Translations under genes and position numbers: made by a program
Source of the DNA: Flavobacterium sp.
Lineage (GTDB): Bacteria > Bacteroidota > Bacteroidia > Flavobacteriales > Flavobacteriaceae
Length of the DNA: 64,000 nucleotides
Assembly: GCF_017744675.1 (NCBI RefSeq)
Contig: NZ_JAGIAV010000006.1
Coordinates: forward strand, 372,001 to 436,000
Direction of reading: 5' to 3'
Shown: positions 26,884 to 36,137 of the stretch, one piece after another
Layout: each line of letters starts with the position of its first letter
Numbering within the stretch: position 1 is the first letter of the stretch
Notes under the pieces: generated by a model
Databases searched by the model: none
Told to the model about the DNA's origin: nothing
The model's input: only the letters and a program-made list of their open reading frames with translations

Positions 26884-27906
26884 ATGTCAAATAGAAGAGA
26901 TTTTATTAAAAAAACCACTTTAGGCACCTTAGCCATTAGTTCTGTTTTGGGTGTAAGCGGATTTGCTGCAAATCACGAAAATGAACCACAAGCAGAAGAA
27001 AAAGAAAAAAAGCAGACCAAGCCGATTATCATTTCGACATGGAATCACGGTTTGCCTGCCAATAAAGAATCTTGGAAAAACTTAAAAGAAGGAAAATCAG
27101 CTTTGGATGCAATCGAAGCTGGAATGAAAATACCTGAAGCTGATCCGAATGTCCGCAGTGTTGGTTATGGAGGATATCCGGATCGCGAAGGGAAAGTGAC
27201 ACTAGATGCCTGTATAATGGATCACAACAGCAATTGTGGGTCTGTATGTTTCTTAGAAGGAATCATGCATCCAATTTCTGTTGCAAAAAGAGTACTGCAA
27301 AATACGCCTCATGTAATGTTAGCAGGGCAAGGTGCGTTGCAATTTGCTTTATCAGAAGGATTTAAAGAAGAAAATCTTTTAACTCCCGAATCTGAAAGAG
27401 ACTGGAAAAAATGGCTGGAAGAGTCAAAATACAAACCAGTTATCAATATAGAAAATCACGATACCATAAGCATGCTAATGTTAGACCAAGATGGCAATCT
27501 TTCAGGCGGATGCACCACTAGTGGCGCGGCTTGGAAAATGCACGGACGCGTCGGTGACTCCCCAATAATCGGCGCGGGTCTTTTCTTGGACAACGAAGTG
27601 GGAGCGGCTGCGGCAACAGGTTTGGGAGAAGCCGTGATTAGAACTGCGGGAAGCGCCATGGTGGTCGAATTAATGCGTCAAGGGAAATCGCCTTTTGATG
27701 CTTGTAAAGAAATTACAGAACGTATTTACAACAAACATAAAAACCACAAAGACATGGAGTACCTTCAAGTTGGTTTTATTGCTTTGAACAAAAATGGCGA
27801 ATATGCTGGTTACAGCTTAAGATCAGGTTTTAATTATGCTGTTTCTGATGATGCAAAAGGTCACAGAATGGAAGACGCGAAATTTAAAATGTCTTGGGAG
27901 AAATAA
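26884..27906 (+). CDS. N4-(beta-N-acetylglucosaminyl)-L-asparaginase (aspartylglucosaminidase)
   Basis: A 340-residue Ntn-hydrolase precursor. It cleaves the GlcNAc-Asn bond of glycoasparagines once the peptide has been trimmed. The autocleavage site is ENHDTISMLML, with T194 becoming the N-terminal nucleophile of the beta chain; GGCTTSGAAWKMHGRVGDSP and GAAAATGLGE are the family's binding loops. MSNRRDFIKKTTLG is a twin-arginine signal, so it is probably folded before export. The best-known bacterial relative is the Elizabethkingia (Flavobacterium) meningosepticum enzyme. It sits between the TIM-barrel lipoprotein and GH20, and its presence is strong evidence that the locus targets N-glycoproteins. 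Confidence 0.95.
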   Translation: MSNRRDFIKKTTLGTLAISSVLGVSGFAANHENEPQAEEKEKKQTKPIIISTWNHGLPANKESWKNLKEGKSALDAIEAGMKIPEADPNVRSVGYGGYPDREGKVTLDACIMDHNSNCGSVCFLEGIMHPISVAKRVLQNTPHVMLAGQGALQFALSEGFKEENLLTPESERDWKKWLEESKYKPVINIENHDTISMLMLDQDGNLSGGCTTSGAAWKMHGRVGDSPIIGAGLFLDNEVGAAAATGLGEAVIRTAGSAMVVELMRQGKSPFDACKEITERIYNKHKNHKDMEYLQVGFIALNKNGEYAGYSLRSGFNYAVSDDAKGHRMEDAKFKMSWEK

Positions 27907-27917
27907 TTTTGCCAAAA

Positions 27918-28094
27918 ATGGATGGATTAAAATCCATCCCTACAATATGTTTCGAGCCGAAGGCTCTTTTGCAGGAGTTCCGTAGGAACGAATCATTTTG
28001 TAGCAACGGATTTTAATCCGTTGAACGTTATGTGCATTTATACAAAGTGAAACGCCTTTTTTAAGCTTAAAAAAAAACTATGTTTCTATGTGTT
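27918..28094. repeat. Mixed intergenic repeat fragments
   Basis: GGATTAAAATCCATCC (about 27921-27941), GAGTTCCGTAGGAACGAAT (about 27976-27995), ACGGATTTTAATCCGTT (about 28006-28022) and ACTATGTTTCTATGTGTTT (about 28079-28096) are pieces of palindromic families seen elsewhere in the window. No gene lies in this gap. Confidence 0.6.
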
Positions 28095-28131
28095 TAAGAA
28101 ATAATCACAAAGAGAAACCAAAAAACAACCA

Positions 28132-30444
28132 ATGAAAAAAATACTATTCATATTAACCTTAATTGCTTCAATTTTCTCTGTTCAAGCGCAGAAAGTTTAC
28201 ACGGAAAGTGATATTCATATCATCCCGAAACCAAGTCAGACTCTTATTAAAACAGGTGTTTTTGAATTTACAAAAGATACAAAGTTTGTCGTAAACGGTG
28301 ATTTCCAAAAAGATGCGGCAAATGCTTTGGCTTCTAAATTTGAAGTGGCTGCAGGATGGAAACCAGAAACGACAACGAAAGCGCCAGCGAGCAATTTTGT
28401 TCAGTTTAAAGTAGATCCGAATTTAAAGAATGAAGCTTACGTTTTAGATGTAAATCCGACAAGTATAGTGATTTCTGCGAAAGGAAATGTCGGCTTTCTG
28501 TATGGATTAGAAAGCGTAAGACAATTACTTCCTGAGGCGATTGAAAGCAAATATGCAATTACTTCTGCAAAATGGCAGATTCCGAGTTTAACGATTAACG
28601 ACGAACCTCGTTTTAAATGGAGAGGTTTAATGTTGGATTTGTCTCGTCATTTCTTCGATAAAAATTACATTATAGCTACAATCGATCGTTTGGCGATGCA
28701 TAAGATGAACGTGTTGCATTTGCATTTGGTTGATGATCAAGGTTGGAGAATCGAAATTAAAAAATATCCAAAACTAACAGAAGTTGGGGCTTGGAGAGTA
28801 GATCAGGAAAACACAAGCTGGAACGCCAGATTAACAACAAATCCTGATGAAAAAGGGACTTACGGCGGATTCTTGACTCAAGATGAATTAAGAGAAATTG
28901 TAAAATATGCTTCGACAAAAGGAATCGAAATTATTCCAGAAATCGAAATGCCGGCACACGTAAGCAGTGCGATTGCAGCTTATCCAGAATTGGCTTGTTT
29001 CAATCAGAGAATTGGTGTTCCGTCGGGAGGAGTTTGGCCTTTAACTGATATTTATTGTGCAGGAAAAGAAACGACTTTTGAGTTTTTGCAAAATGTAATT
29101 GATGAAGTCATTACAATTTTCCCATCAAAATACATTCATATTGGTGGCGATGAAGCGACTAAAACCAATTGGGCAAAATGTCCGCTTTGCCAAAAAAGAA
29201 TCAAAGACGAACATTTAAAAGACGTCAACGAATTGCAAAGCTATTTTGTAAAACGTATGGAAAAATACATCAACTCAAAAGGTAAAAAAGTTATCGGTTG
29301 GGATGAAATCTTAGAAGGCGGTTTAGCTCCAGATGCAACGGTAATGAGCTGGAGAGGAATGAAAGGCGGAATTGAAGCTGCAGATCAAGGTCATGATGTG
29401 ATAATGTCTCCAGAATCTCCTTGTTATTTCAATTTCTACCAAGGCCCGCAGAATGAAGAACCTTTGGCTTTTGATGCTTACAATCCGTTAAGTGAAGTGT
29501 ATAAATTTGATCCTGTAGTTTCAACCATGACGCCTCAAGAAGCAGCTCATGTTTTGGGTGGACAAGCCAATTTATGGGCAGAACATATTGCAGGACCAAA
29601 AGATTCAGAATATATGATTTTCCCAAGATTGGCGGCATTATCAGAAACGTTATGGAGTCCGAAAGAGAAACGCAATTGGAATGATTTTACAACGAGATTG
29701 TTTTCTTTATTTAAACGTTACGATTATTTGGGAATCAATTATGCGAAAAGCGCTTATTTGGTAACAGCTTCTTCAACAGCAGATTTGCCTAATAAACAGA
29801 TTAAGGTAGAATTGAAAAATGAGTTTCCTAATCCAGATATTCGTTATGTTTTAGGAAACCAAAGCATTGATCACCATGCTATAAAATATACAAGTCCAAT
29901 TGCAATAAAAGAAACCACGGTTTTAAAAGCGTCTTTATTTCAAGATGACAAACCAGTAGGAAAGACATATACTGATACTATAGTTTTTCATAAAGCATTT
30001 GCGAAAAAAGTGAAATACTTAACGCCGTATAATTCAAATTATAAAGGAGACGCCAATACAATGGTAAACACCATTCGCGGAAGCAAAAATTTCCATGACG
30101 GACAATGGCAAGCTTGGCTGGTTAACGATATGGAATTGGTAATTGACTTAGAAAAAGTAGAAAGTATCGAACAAGTAAAAGTTGGAGCTTTAGAAAGTCA
30201 GGGAGCAGGAGTTAATTTTCCAATCGAAGTTAAAGTTTTAATTTCTAATGACGGAATTAAATACACTCAAGTAGGAAAACTTATGCGTCCGTATGCTGTA
30301 AATGCAGTTCCAGAATTGAAAGAATTTAAAATCAATTTCCAAAAGCAAAATGCACGCTTTGTAAAAGTAATTGCAGGCAACTTAAAGAAAAGTCCAAAAG
30401 GAGAAAGTTCTTGGCTGTTTGTCGATGAAATTTTAATTGATTAA
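28132..30444 (+). CDS. GH20 beta-N-acetylhexosaminidase
   Basis: A 770-residue exported enzyme; signal peptide MKKILFILTLIASIFSVQAQ. The GH20b domain (about 25-155) precedes the barrel, which begins PRFKWRGLMLDLSRHFF. HIGGDEATKTNW holds the catalytic pair D340-E341 of the substrate-assisted mechanism. After the barrel (ends about 525) come a CHB_HEX-like module (about 540-625) and an F5/8 type C-like domain (about 635-770). It removes terminal beta-linked GlcNAc (or GalNAc) from antennae in the periplasm or outside. It is followed by GH35 after 12 bases and belongs to the same transcription unit. Confidence 0.96.
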   Translation: MKKILFILTLIASIFSVQAQKVYTESDIHIIPKPSQTLIKTGVFEFTKDTKFVVNGDFQKDAANALASKFEVAAGWKPETTTKAPASNFVQFKVDPNLKNEAYVLDVNPTSIVISAKGNVGFLYGLESVRQLLPEAIESKYAITSAKWQIPSLTINDEPRFKWRGLMLDLSRHFFDKNYIIATIDRLAMHKMNVLHLHLVDDQGWRIEIKKYPKLTEVGAWRVDQENTSWNARLTTNPDEKGTYGGFLTQDELREIVKYASTKGIEIIPEIEMPAHVSSAIAAYPELACFNQRIGVPSGGVWPLTDIYCAGKETTFEFLQNVIDEVITIFPSKYIHIGGDEATKTNWAKCPLCQKRIKDEHLKDVNELQSYFVKRMEKYINSKGKKVIGWDEILEGGLAPDATVMSWRGMKGGIEAADQGHDVIMSPESPCYFNFYQGPQNEEPLAFDAYNPLSEVYKFDPVVSTMTPQEAAHVLGGQANLWAEHIAGPKDSEYMIFPRLAALSETLWSPKEKRNWNDFTTRLFSLFKRYDYLGINYAKSAYLVTASSTADLPNKQIKVELKNEFPNPDIRYVLGNQSIDHHAIKYTSPIAIKETTVLKASLFQDDKPVGKTYTDTIVFHKAFAKKVKYLTPYNSNYKGDANTMVNTIRGSKNFHDGQWQAWLVNDMELVIDLEKVESIEQVKVGALESQGAGVNFPIEVKVLISNDGIKYTQVGKLMRPYAVNAVPELKEFKINFQKQNARFVKVIAGNLKKSPKGESSWLFVDEILID

Positions 30445-30456
30445 TTATTTTAAAAA

Positions 30457-32307
30457 ATGAATAAGATACTACTTAAGCTCGGGATATTATTGATTTGCGT
30501 GATGCCATTTTTTAATTGGGCGCAAACCAAAGGATTTTCTATTTCTAATGGAGAATTTCAGCAAGACGGGAAAATTATTAAAATACATTCAGGAGAAATG
30601 CACTATGAGCGTATTCCTAAAGAGTATTGGCGACATAGATTGCAAATGCTTAAAGCTATGGGAATGAATACTGTTGCAACCTATGTGTTTTGGAATTATC
30701 ACGAAATAGAGCCAGGTGTATGGGATTTTAAAACAGGAAATAGGGACTTAGCAGAGTTCGTACGTATTGCCAAAAGTGAAGGCTTGTATGTAATTCTTAG
30801 GCCAGGTCCGTATGCGTGTGGTGAATGGGAATTTGGAGGATATCCTTGGTGGTTGCAAAATAACCCAGATTTAGTAATTCGTACCAATAACAAAGCATTT
30901 TTAGAAGCTTGTAAAACGTATCTTGAACATTTGTATGCAGAGGTAAAAGGGCTTTTCGCCAATCAAGGAGGGCCAATTATTATGGTTCAGGCTGAAAATG
31001 AATTTGGTTCGTATGTTTCTCAAAGAACAGATATTAAAGCTGAGGATCATAAAGCATACAAAACAGCAATTTACAATATACTTAAACAAACTGGATTTCC
31101 AGAGCCTTTTTTTACTTCTGACGGAAGTTGGCTGTTTGAAGGCGGTACGGTCGAAGGTGTTTTGCCAACAGCAAATGGAGAGTCAAATATTGATAATTTA
31201 AAGAAGCAAGTAGATAAATACCATAAAGGACAAGGGCCATATATGGTGGCAGAATTTTATCCTGGCTGGTTGGATCATTGGGCAGAACCATTTGTTAAAA
31301 TTGGATCAGAGGAGATTGCAAACCAAACTAAAAAGTACCTTGATGCAGGTGTTTCTTTTAATTATTATATGGCACATGGCGGTACTAATTTCGGATTTAC
31401 TTCTGGAGCAAATTATAATGAAGAAAGAGATATTCAGCCTGATATTACAAGCTATGATTATGATGCTCCAATAAGCGAAGCAGGTTGGGCAACACCAAAA
31501 TTTATGGCTATACGTGAAGTAATGCAAAAGTATTCTAAAACAAAATTAGCATCGATTCCAGAGAAAATTCCAGTTATAAAATATCCTAATCAGCCTATCA
31601 AATCTAGTATGGATGTTTTAAGTTGGATAAAAAAAGAAAAACCTGTTGTAAATGACCAGCCCTTAACATTTGAAAAATTGGGTCAAGGGCATGGATATGT
31701 TTTATATCGAAAAAGATTTACTCAACCCATTTCTGGCAAATTAAAAATTGAGGGGTTGAGAGACTTTGCTACAGTTTATGTAAATGGAGTTAACGTGGGC
31801 GAGTTAAATAGAGTTTTCAAAAACTACGAGTTGACAGTTTCGATTCCTTTTAACGGCAGTTTAGAAATTCTAGTTGAAAATATGGGGCGTATTAATTACG
31901 GAGCCGAAATAGTACATAATACTAAAGGTATTATTTCTCCAGTTTTTATAAATGAATATGAAATTAGCGGTGGTTGGGAAATGTATAAAATGCCGATGAA
32001 TGAAGTGCCAGTTATTAAAAACGAAACGGTAAAATCAGGGCGTCCAGTTTTATATGAATCTATTGTGAACATAAATAAACCAGCAGATAGTTTTCTTGAT
32101 ATGACAGCTTGGGGAAAAGGAATTGTATTTGTTAATGGCCACAATCTTGGTCGCTACTGGAAAGTAGGACCGCAACAAACATTGTATGTACCAGGCTGTT
32201 GGTTGAAAGCAGGTGAAAATAAGTTTGTTGTATTGGAGCAACTTAATGAGAATAGCAAAACAGAATTAACTTTTACAGATCAGCCGATACTTGAAAAATT
32301 AAACTGA
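30457..32307 (+). CDS. GH35 beta-galactosidase
   Basis: A 616-residue exported enzyme; signal peptide ending FFNWAQ. The GH35 barrel begins FQQDGKIIKIHSGEMHYERI and has YVFWNYHE and RPGPYACGEWEFGG. The acid/base E182 is in QAENEFGSY and the nucleophile E266 in MVAEFYPGW. Two beta-sandwich domains complete the chain, with VNGHNLGRYW near the end. GH35 enzymes often act on beta-1,3-galactose, as found in Lewis-a ends of plant N-glycans, whereas GH2 enzymes favour beta-1,4. It is between GH20 and GH29. Codon use looks slightly different from its neighbours (more tat/aat), which I cannot test. Confidence 0.95.
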   Translation: MNKILLKLGILLICVMPFFNWAQTKGFSISNGEFQQDGKIIKIHSGEMHYERIPKEYWRHRLQMLKAMGMNTVATYVFWNYHEIEPGVWDFKTGNRDLAEFVRIAKSEGLYVILRPGPYACGEWEFGGYPWWLQNNPDLVIRTNNKAFLEACKTYLEHLYAEVKGLFANQGGPIIMVQAENEFGSYVSQRTDIKAEDHKAYKTAIYNILKQTGFPEPFFTSDGSWLFEGGTVEGVLPTANGESNIDNLKKQVDKYHKGQGPYMVAEFYPGWLDHWAEPFVKIGSEEIANQTKKYLDAGVSFNYYMAHGGTNFGFTSGANYNEERDIQPDITSYDYDAPISEAGWATPKFMAIREVMQKYSKTKLASIPEKIPVIKYPNQPIKSSMDVLSWIKKEKPVVNDQPLTFEKLGQGHGYVLYRKRFTQPISGKLKIEGLRDFATVYVNGVNVGELNRVFKNYELTVSIPFNGSLEILVENMGRINYGAEIVHNTKGIISPVFINEYEISGGWEMYKMPMNEVPVIKNETVKSGRPVLYESIVNINKPADSFLDMTAWGKGIVFVNGHNLGRYWKVGPQQTLYVPGCWLKAGENKFVVLEQLNENSKTELTFTDQPILEKLN

Positions 32308-32366
32308 GAATACCACTATTAAACAAAAAACAAAAGAATAAATAAAACCTAATAAATAGATTAAAG

Positions 32367-33851
32367 ATGAAAAAAGGAATATTCATAATCGCCCTTTTAT
32401 TTTCAGCTCAGATATTTGCTCAGGCGATATATGAAGATGAAAGATACGTACCAGAAACAGATCCGTTAGTGTTGAAAAACTTAGACGAATGGCAAGGCAA
32501 AAAATTTGGTTTGCTAATGCACTGGGGAACTTACAGCCAGTGGGGTATTGTAGAGTCTTGGTCTATTTGTCCGGAAGATTACGGATGGTGTGAGCGTAAA
32601 AAAGGGAGTAATCCAAACAATTACAATCAATACGTTGCCGATTATGAAGGATTAAGAAAAACGTTTAATCCAGTAAAATTTGATCCTGCAAAATGGGCAA
32701 AAGCAGCCAAATATGCGGGTATGAAATACATGGTTTTCACTACAAAACACCATGACGGATTTAATATGTACGATACTAAATATTCTGATTATAAAATTAC
32801 GAGTAAAGAGGTTCCTTTTCATACCAATCCAAAAGCTGATGTTTTAAAAGAGATTTTCAATTCTTTTCGAGGAGAAGGTATTTCAACAGGAGCTTATTTT
32901 TCTAAACCAGACTGGCACAACGAAAATTACTGGGATCCTTACTTTCCTCCATTCGACAGAAACGTAAACTACGATCCTGCTTTATATCCAGAAAAATGGC
33001 AGAAATATGTTGATTTCACGCATAACCAAATCTTAGAAATCTTAAGCAACTACGGAAAAGTAAACATTTTATGGCTTGATGGAGGATGGGTTAGAAAAAG
33101 AGACCAAGTAAACATTAAAGAAAACTACGATGAGAAGTTTACAGAAAACGAATCTAAAAATGGTTTCATTAAACACAGAGTGGTAGATCAAGATCCGAAA
33201 ATGGACGAATTGGTTGTAAAAGCACGTCAAAAACAACCAGGTTTAATTGTTGTAGATAGAGCAGTTCACGGTAAAAATCAAAACTACTTAACTCCAGAAG
33301 GACGTGTTCCTGCTAAAACGTTGCCTTATCCGTGGGAATCTTGTATTCCAGCTGGTGGCGGATGGTCTTATTCTCCAGGCGCTACTTATATGACAGGAAG
33401 ACAAGGAATTCATTTGTTAATTGATATTGTGGCAAAAGGTGGAAACTTATTGTTAAACGTTGCGCCAAGCCCAGAAGGAGAATGGGATAAAGGTGCTTAC
33501 GACTTGTTGCAAGCTTACGGAGATTGGATGAAAGTAAACAGCACAGCGATTTACAACACCAAACCAATCGAGCCTTACAAAGAAGAAAACATCTGTTTTA
33601 CACAAAATAAAGCGGGTAACGTATTTGCCTTTTATTTAGCTAAAGAAGGAGAAGATAAAATTCCTGCTGAAGTTACAGTAAAAGCGATTAGCCCTAAAAA
33701 AGGAACAAAAATTACCATGTTAGGCTCTAAAACTTCTTTAAAATGGACCAAAGAAGGAAACGGATTTAAAGTACTTATTCCAGAAAGTTTAAGAAACAAT
33801 CTTCCAGCAAAAGAAGCTTGGACTTTAAAAATTGAAGCGATTAACAGATAA
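32367..33851 (+). CDS. GH29 alpha-L-fucosidase (single-domain type)
   Basis: A 494-residue exported enzyme; signal peptide MKKGIFIIALLFSAQIFAQ. GLLMHWGTYSQWGIVESW, TTKHHDGFNMYDT and ILWLDGGWV (D238 expected nucleophile) give GH29; a C-terminal beta-sandwich covers about 385-494. It lacks the F5/8 domains of the first GH29 and belongs to a different subgroup by its extended SICPEDYGWCERKKG loop. The two enzymes probably remove different fucose linkages, such as core and antenna fucose. It lies 59 bases after GH35 and 11 before the second GH92. Confidence 0.94.
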   Translation: MKKGIFIIALLFSAQIFAQAIYEDERYVPETDPLVLKNLDEWQGKKFGLLMHWGTYSQWGIVESWSICPEDYGWCERKKGSNPNNYNQYVADYEGLRKTFNPVKFDPAKWAKAAKYAGMKYMVFTTKHHDGFNMYDTKYSDYKITSKEVPFHTNPKADVLKEIFNSFRGEGISTGAYFSKPDWHNENYWDPYFPPFDRNVNYDPALYPEKWQKYVDFTHNQILEILSNYGKVNILWLDGGWVRKRDQVNIKENYDEKFTENESKNGFIKHRVVDQDPKMDELVVKARQKQPGLIVVDRAVHGKNQNYLTPEGRVPAKTLPYPWESCIPAGGGWSYSPGATYMTGRQGIHLLIDIVAKGGNLLLNVAPSPEGEWDKGAYDLLQAYGDWMKVNSTAIYNTKPIEPYKEENICFTQNKAGNVFAFYLAKEGEDKIPAEVTVKAISPKKGTKITMLGSKTSLKWTKEGNGFKVLIPESLRNNLPAKEAWTLKIEAINR

Positions 33852-33862
33852 GAAGGAAACCT

Positions 33863-36106
33863 ATGGTTTTAAATAATAAAAACAAATTCAAAACAGCATG
33901 TATTTTGTACATGCTGTTTTTTAGCATTACTATTTTTGCGCAGGAGCCTGCCGATTTTGTCAATCCCATAATTGGAACTTCCAATTACGGAGCAGCATTT
34001 CCAGGCCCGATTGCACCGCGCGGAATGGCAAGTATTAGTCCGTTTAATGTGGCTGGAGTAAAAAACACTCCGATGGAAAAAGACAGCCAGTGGCTTTCTA
34101 ATCCGTATGTGAATGAAAATACTTTTTTGACGGGATTTAGTCAAGTGAATTTAAGTGGCGTTGGCTGTCCAGATTTGGGCGTTATCTTATTGATGCCAAC
34201 TACGGGAAAAGTAGAAATCGATCATTTAAAATACGGTTCGACTTATTCTAATGAAGTGGCAAAGGCGGCTTATTACAGCGTAAACATTGACAAGTATAAA
34301 GTAAAAGGAGAATTTACAGCTTCAAAACGAGTTGGGATTAGCAGATTCACTTTCCCGAAAGGGCAGTCTAATATTTTATTAAATCTTGGTTTAGGTTTAA
34401 CAAATGAAGAAGGAGCCATGATAAAAGTAGTTTCTTCTACAGAAATTGAAGGAATGCGTTCGGTTGGTTCGTTTTGTTACAACAGCCCAGAAGATGCTTA
34501 CCCAGTTTATTTTGTGGCTCAATTTTCTAAACCTGCCGATAAATTCGGAGTTTGGAAAAAGCCTACCAAATATAACGGTGTTGAAGCACAATGGATGGGT
34601 TACAACGGAAAAGCAAGAATGATGGATAATACCATCAAAACTGTTGTAGGAGATAGTATTGGAACTTATTTTACCTATAAATTCGAAAAACAGGAAACGG
34701 TTGAAGTTAAAATCGGAATTTCGTACGTAAGTATCGAAAATGCCCGTGAAAACTTAGCAAAAGAAGTGGGTAACAGATCTTTTGACGCAATTTACAAAGA
34801 AACCTATAACGAATGGAACGAAGAATTATCGAAAATTATGGTTGAAGGTGGCTCCAAGGATGACAAAACAATTTTCTATACGGCATTGTATCATACTTTA
34901 ATTCATCCTAATACTTTAAATGATATTAACGGAGAATATCCAGTAATCAAAAGAACTAAAATTCGTAAAACCGAAGGGACTCGTTATACCGTATTTTCAT
35001 TATGGGATACGTATAGGAATGTGCATCCGTTAATGTCTTTGGTTTATCCAAAACAGCAATCTGATATGGTAAAAAGTATGTTGGATATGTTTGATGAAAA
35101 CGGCTGGTTACCAAAATGGGAATTGAATTCGACTGAAACTTTTACTATGGTTGGTGATCCTGCAAGTATTGTTATTACAGATACTTACTTGAGAGGAGTT
35201 CGTGATTATGATGTTAGTAAAGCGTACTATGCGATGTTGAAAGGCGCCGATAATATTGAAAATAACCCGCTTCGTCCGGGATTGAAAGATTATATCAAAA
35301 AAGGATATTTGACAACCGACAGCAAAGGTCCCGTTTCGACCACTCAGGAATACAATATTTCAGATCATGCTATTTCGCTTATGGCCAACGAATTTGGAGA
35401 CAAAGACAATGTAAAACGTTTTTATAATCGTTCGTTATCCTACAGAAAATTATTCGATAAAAATCTGAATTTACTTCGCCCAAGAACTGCAAATGGAGAT
35501 TGGTACGAACCTTTTGATCCTACATCTGGAGCTAATTTTGAAGAAAATGTTGGTTTTATAGAAGGAAATGCTTATCAGTATAATTTTATGGTTCCTCACG
35601 ACATCAAGGGATTAATGAAATTAATGGGCGGGGATAAAGCTTTTTCAGCGCAGTTGCAGAAAATCTTCGATACTAAACAATTTGATATGGCAAACGAGCC
35701 AGACATTGCCAATCCGTATCTGTTTAATTATGTAAAAGGGGAAGAATATAAAGCTCAGGAAAATGTAAAAAGATTGGTGAAACAATATTTTCAAAATAGC
35801 CCAAAAGGATTGCCAGGAAATGATGATACAGGAACAATGTCGGCTTGGTTGGTGTATTCGATGATGGGAATTTACCCAATTTCTCCAGGAGATCCAGTTT
35901 ACGCGATTACAACGCCAATGTTTCATAGAGTGATAATCAAATTAGATCCAAGATATTATAAAAAAGAAAGCATTGTAATTGAAAGACAAATCAATAATGA
36001 TGGAAAAATCAATTCGATTGAGATAAACGGAAAAACACTTAACAGCTTTTTTATTTCGCACGATGATTTTGTGAATGGTACAAAGCTTAAAGTGATCCAA
36101 AATTAA
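33863..36106 (+). CDS. GH92 alpha-mannosidase-like enzyme, divergent acid-loop type
   Basis: A 747-residue exported protein; signal peptide ending SITIFAQ. It starts with the GH92 motif VNPIIGTSNYGAAFPGPIAP and ends with the NDDTGTMSAWLVYSMMGIYP segment. Where the first GH92 has HGNEPSHHIAYMF, this one has MANEPDIANPYLF: the glutamate is kept but the two histidines are replaced. That marks another GH92 group and probably another linkage or sugar. It is preceded by GH29 (11 bases) and followed by GH3 (31 bases to the chosen start). Confidence 0.9.
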   Translation: MVLNNKNKFKTACILYMLFFSITIFAQEPADFVNPIIGTSNYGAAFPGPIAPRGMASISPFNVAGVKNTPMEKDSQWLSNPYVNENTFLTGFSQVNLSGVGCPDLGVILLMPTTGKVEIDHLKYGSTYSNEVAKAAYYSVNIDKYKVKGEFTASKRVGISRFTFPKGQSNILLNLGLGLTNEEGAMIKVVSSTEIEGMRSVGSFCYNSPEDAYPVYFVAQFSKPADKFGVWKKPTKYNGVEAQWMGYNGKARMMDNTIKTVVGDSIGTYFTYKFEKQETVEVKIGISYVSIENARENLAKEVGNRSFDAIYKETYNEWNEELSKIMVEGGSKDDKTIFYTALYHTLIHPNTLNDINGEYPVIKRTKIRKTEGTRYTVFSLWDTYRNVHPLMSLVYPKQQSDMVKSMLDMFDENGWLPKWELNSTETFTMVGDPASIVITDTYLRGVRDYDVSKAYYAMLKGADNIENNPLRPGLKDYIKKGYLTTDSKGPVSTTQEYNISDHAISLMANEFGDKDNVKRFYNRSLSYRKLFDKNLNLLRPRTANGDWYEPFDPTSGANFEENVGFIEGNAYQYNFMVPHDIKGLMKLMGGDKAFSAQLQKIFDTKQFDMANEPDIANPYLFNYVKGEEYKAQENVKRLVKQYFQNSPKGLPGNDDTGTMSAWLVYSMMGIYPISPGDPVYAITTPMFHRVIIKLDPRYYKKESIVIERQINNDGKINSIEINGKTLNSFFISHDDFVNGTKLKVIQN

Positions 36107-36137
36107 ACACACACACACAACTATGTTACAATTAAGA

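Noticed and set aside
36107..36119. AC dinucleotide run between GH92 and GH3
   Set aside because: Only about six units; a short slippage tract in a non-coding gap with no evidence of phase variation.
36123..36137. Upstream ATG for GH3
   Set aside because: Possible, but the ATG at 36138 gives a standard signal peptide; the five extra residues add nothing recognisable.
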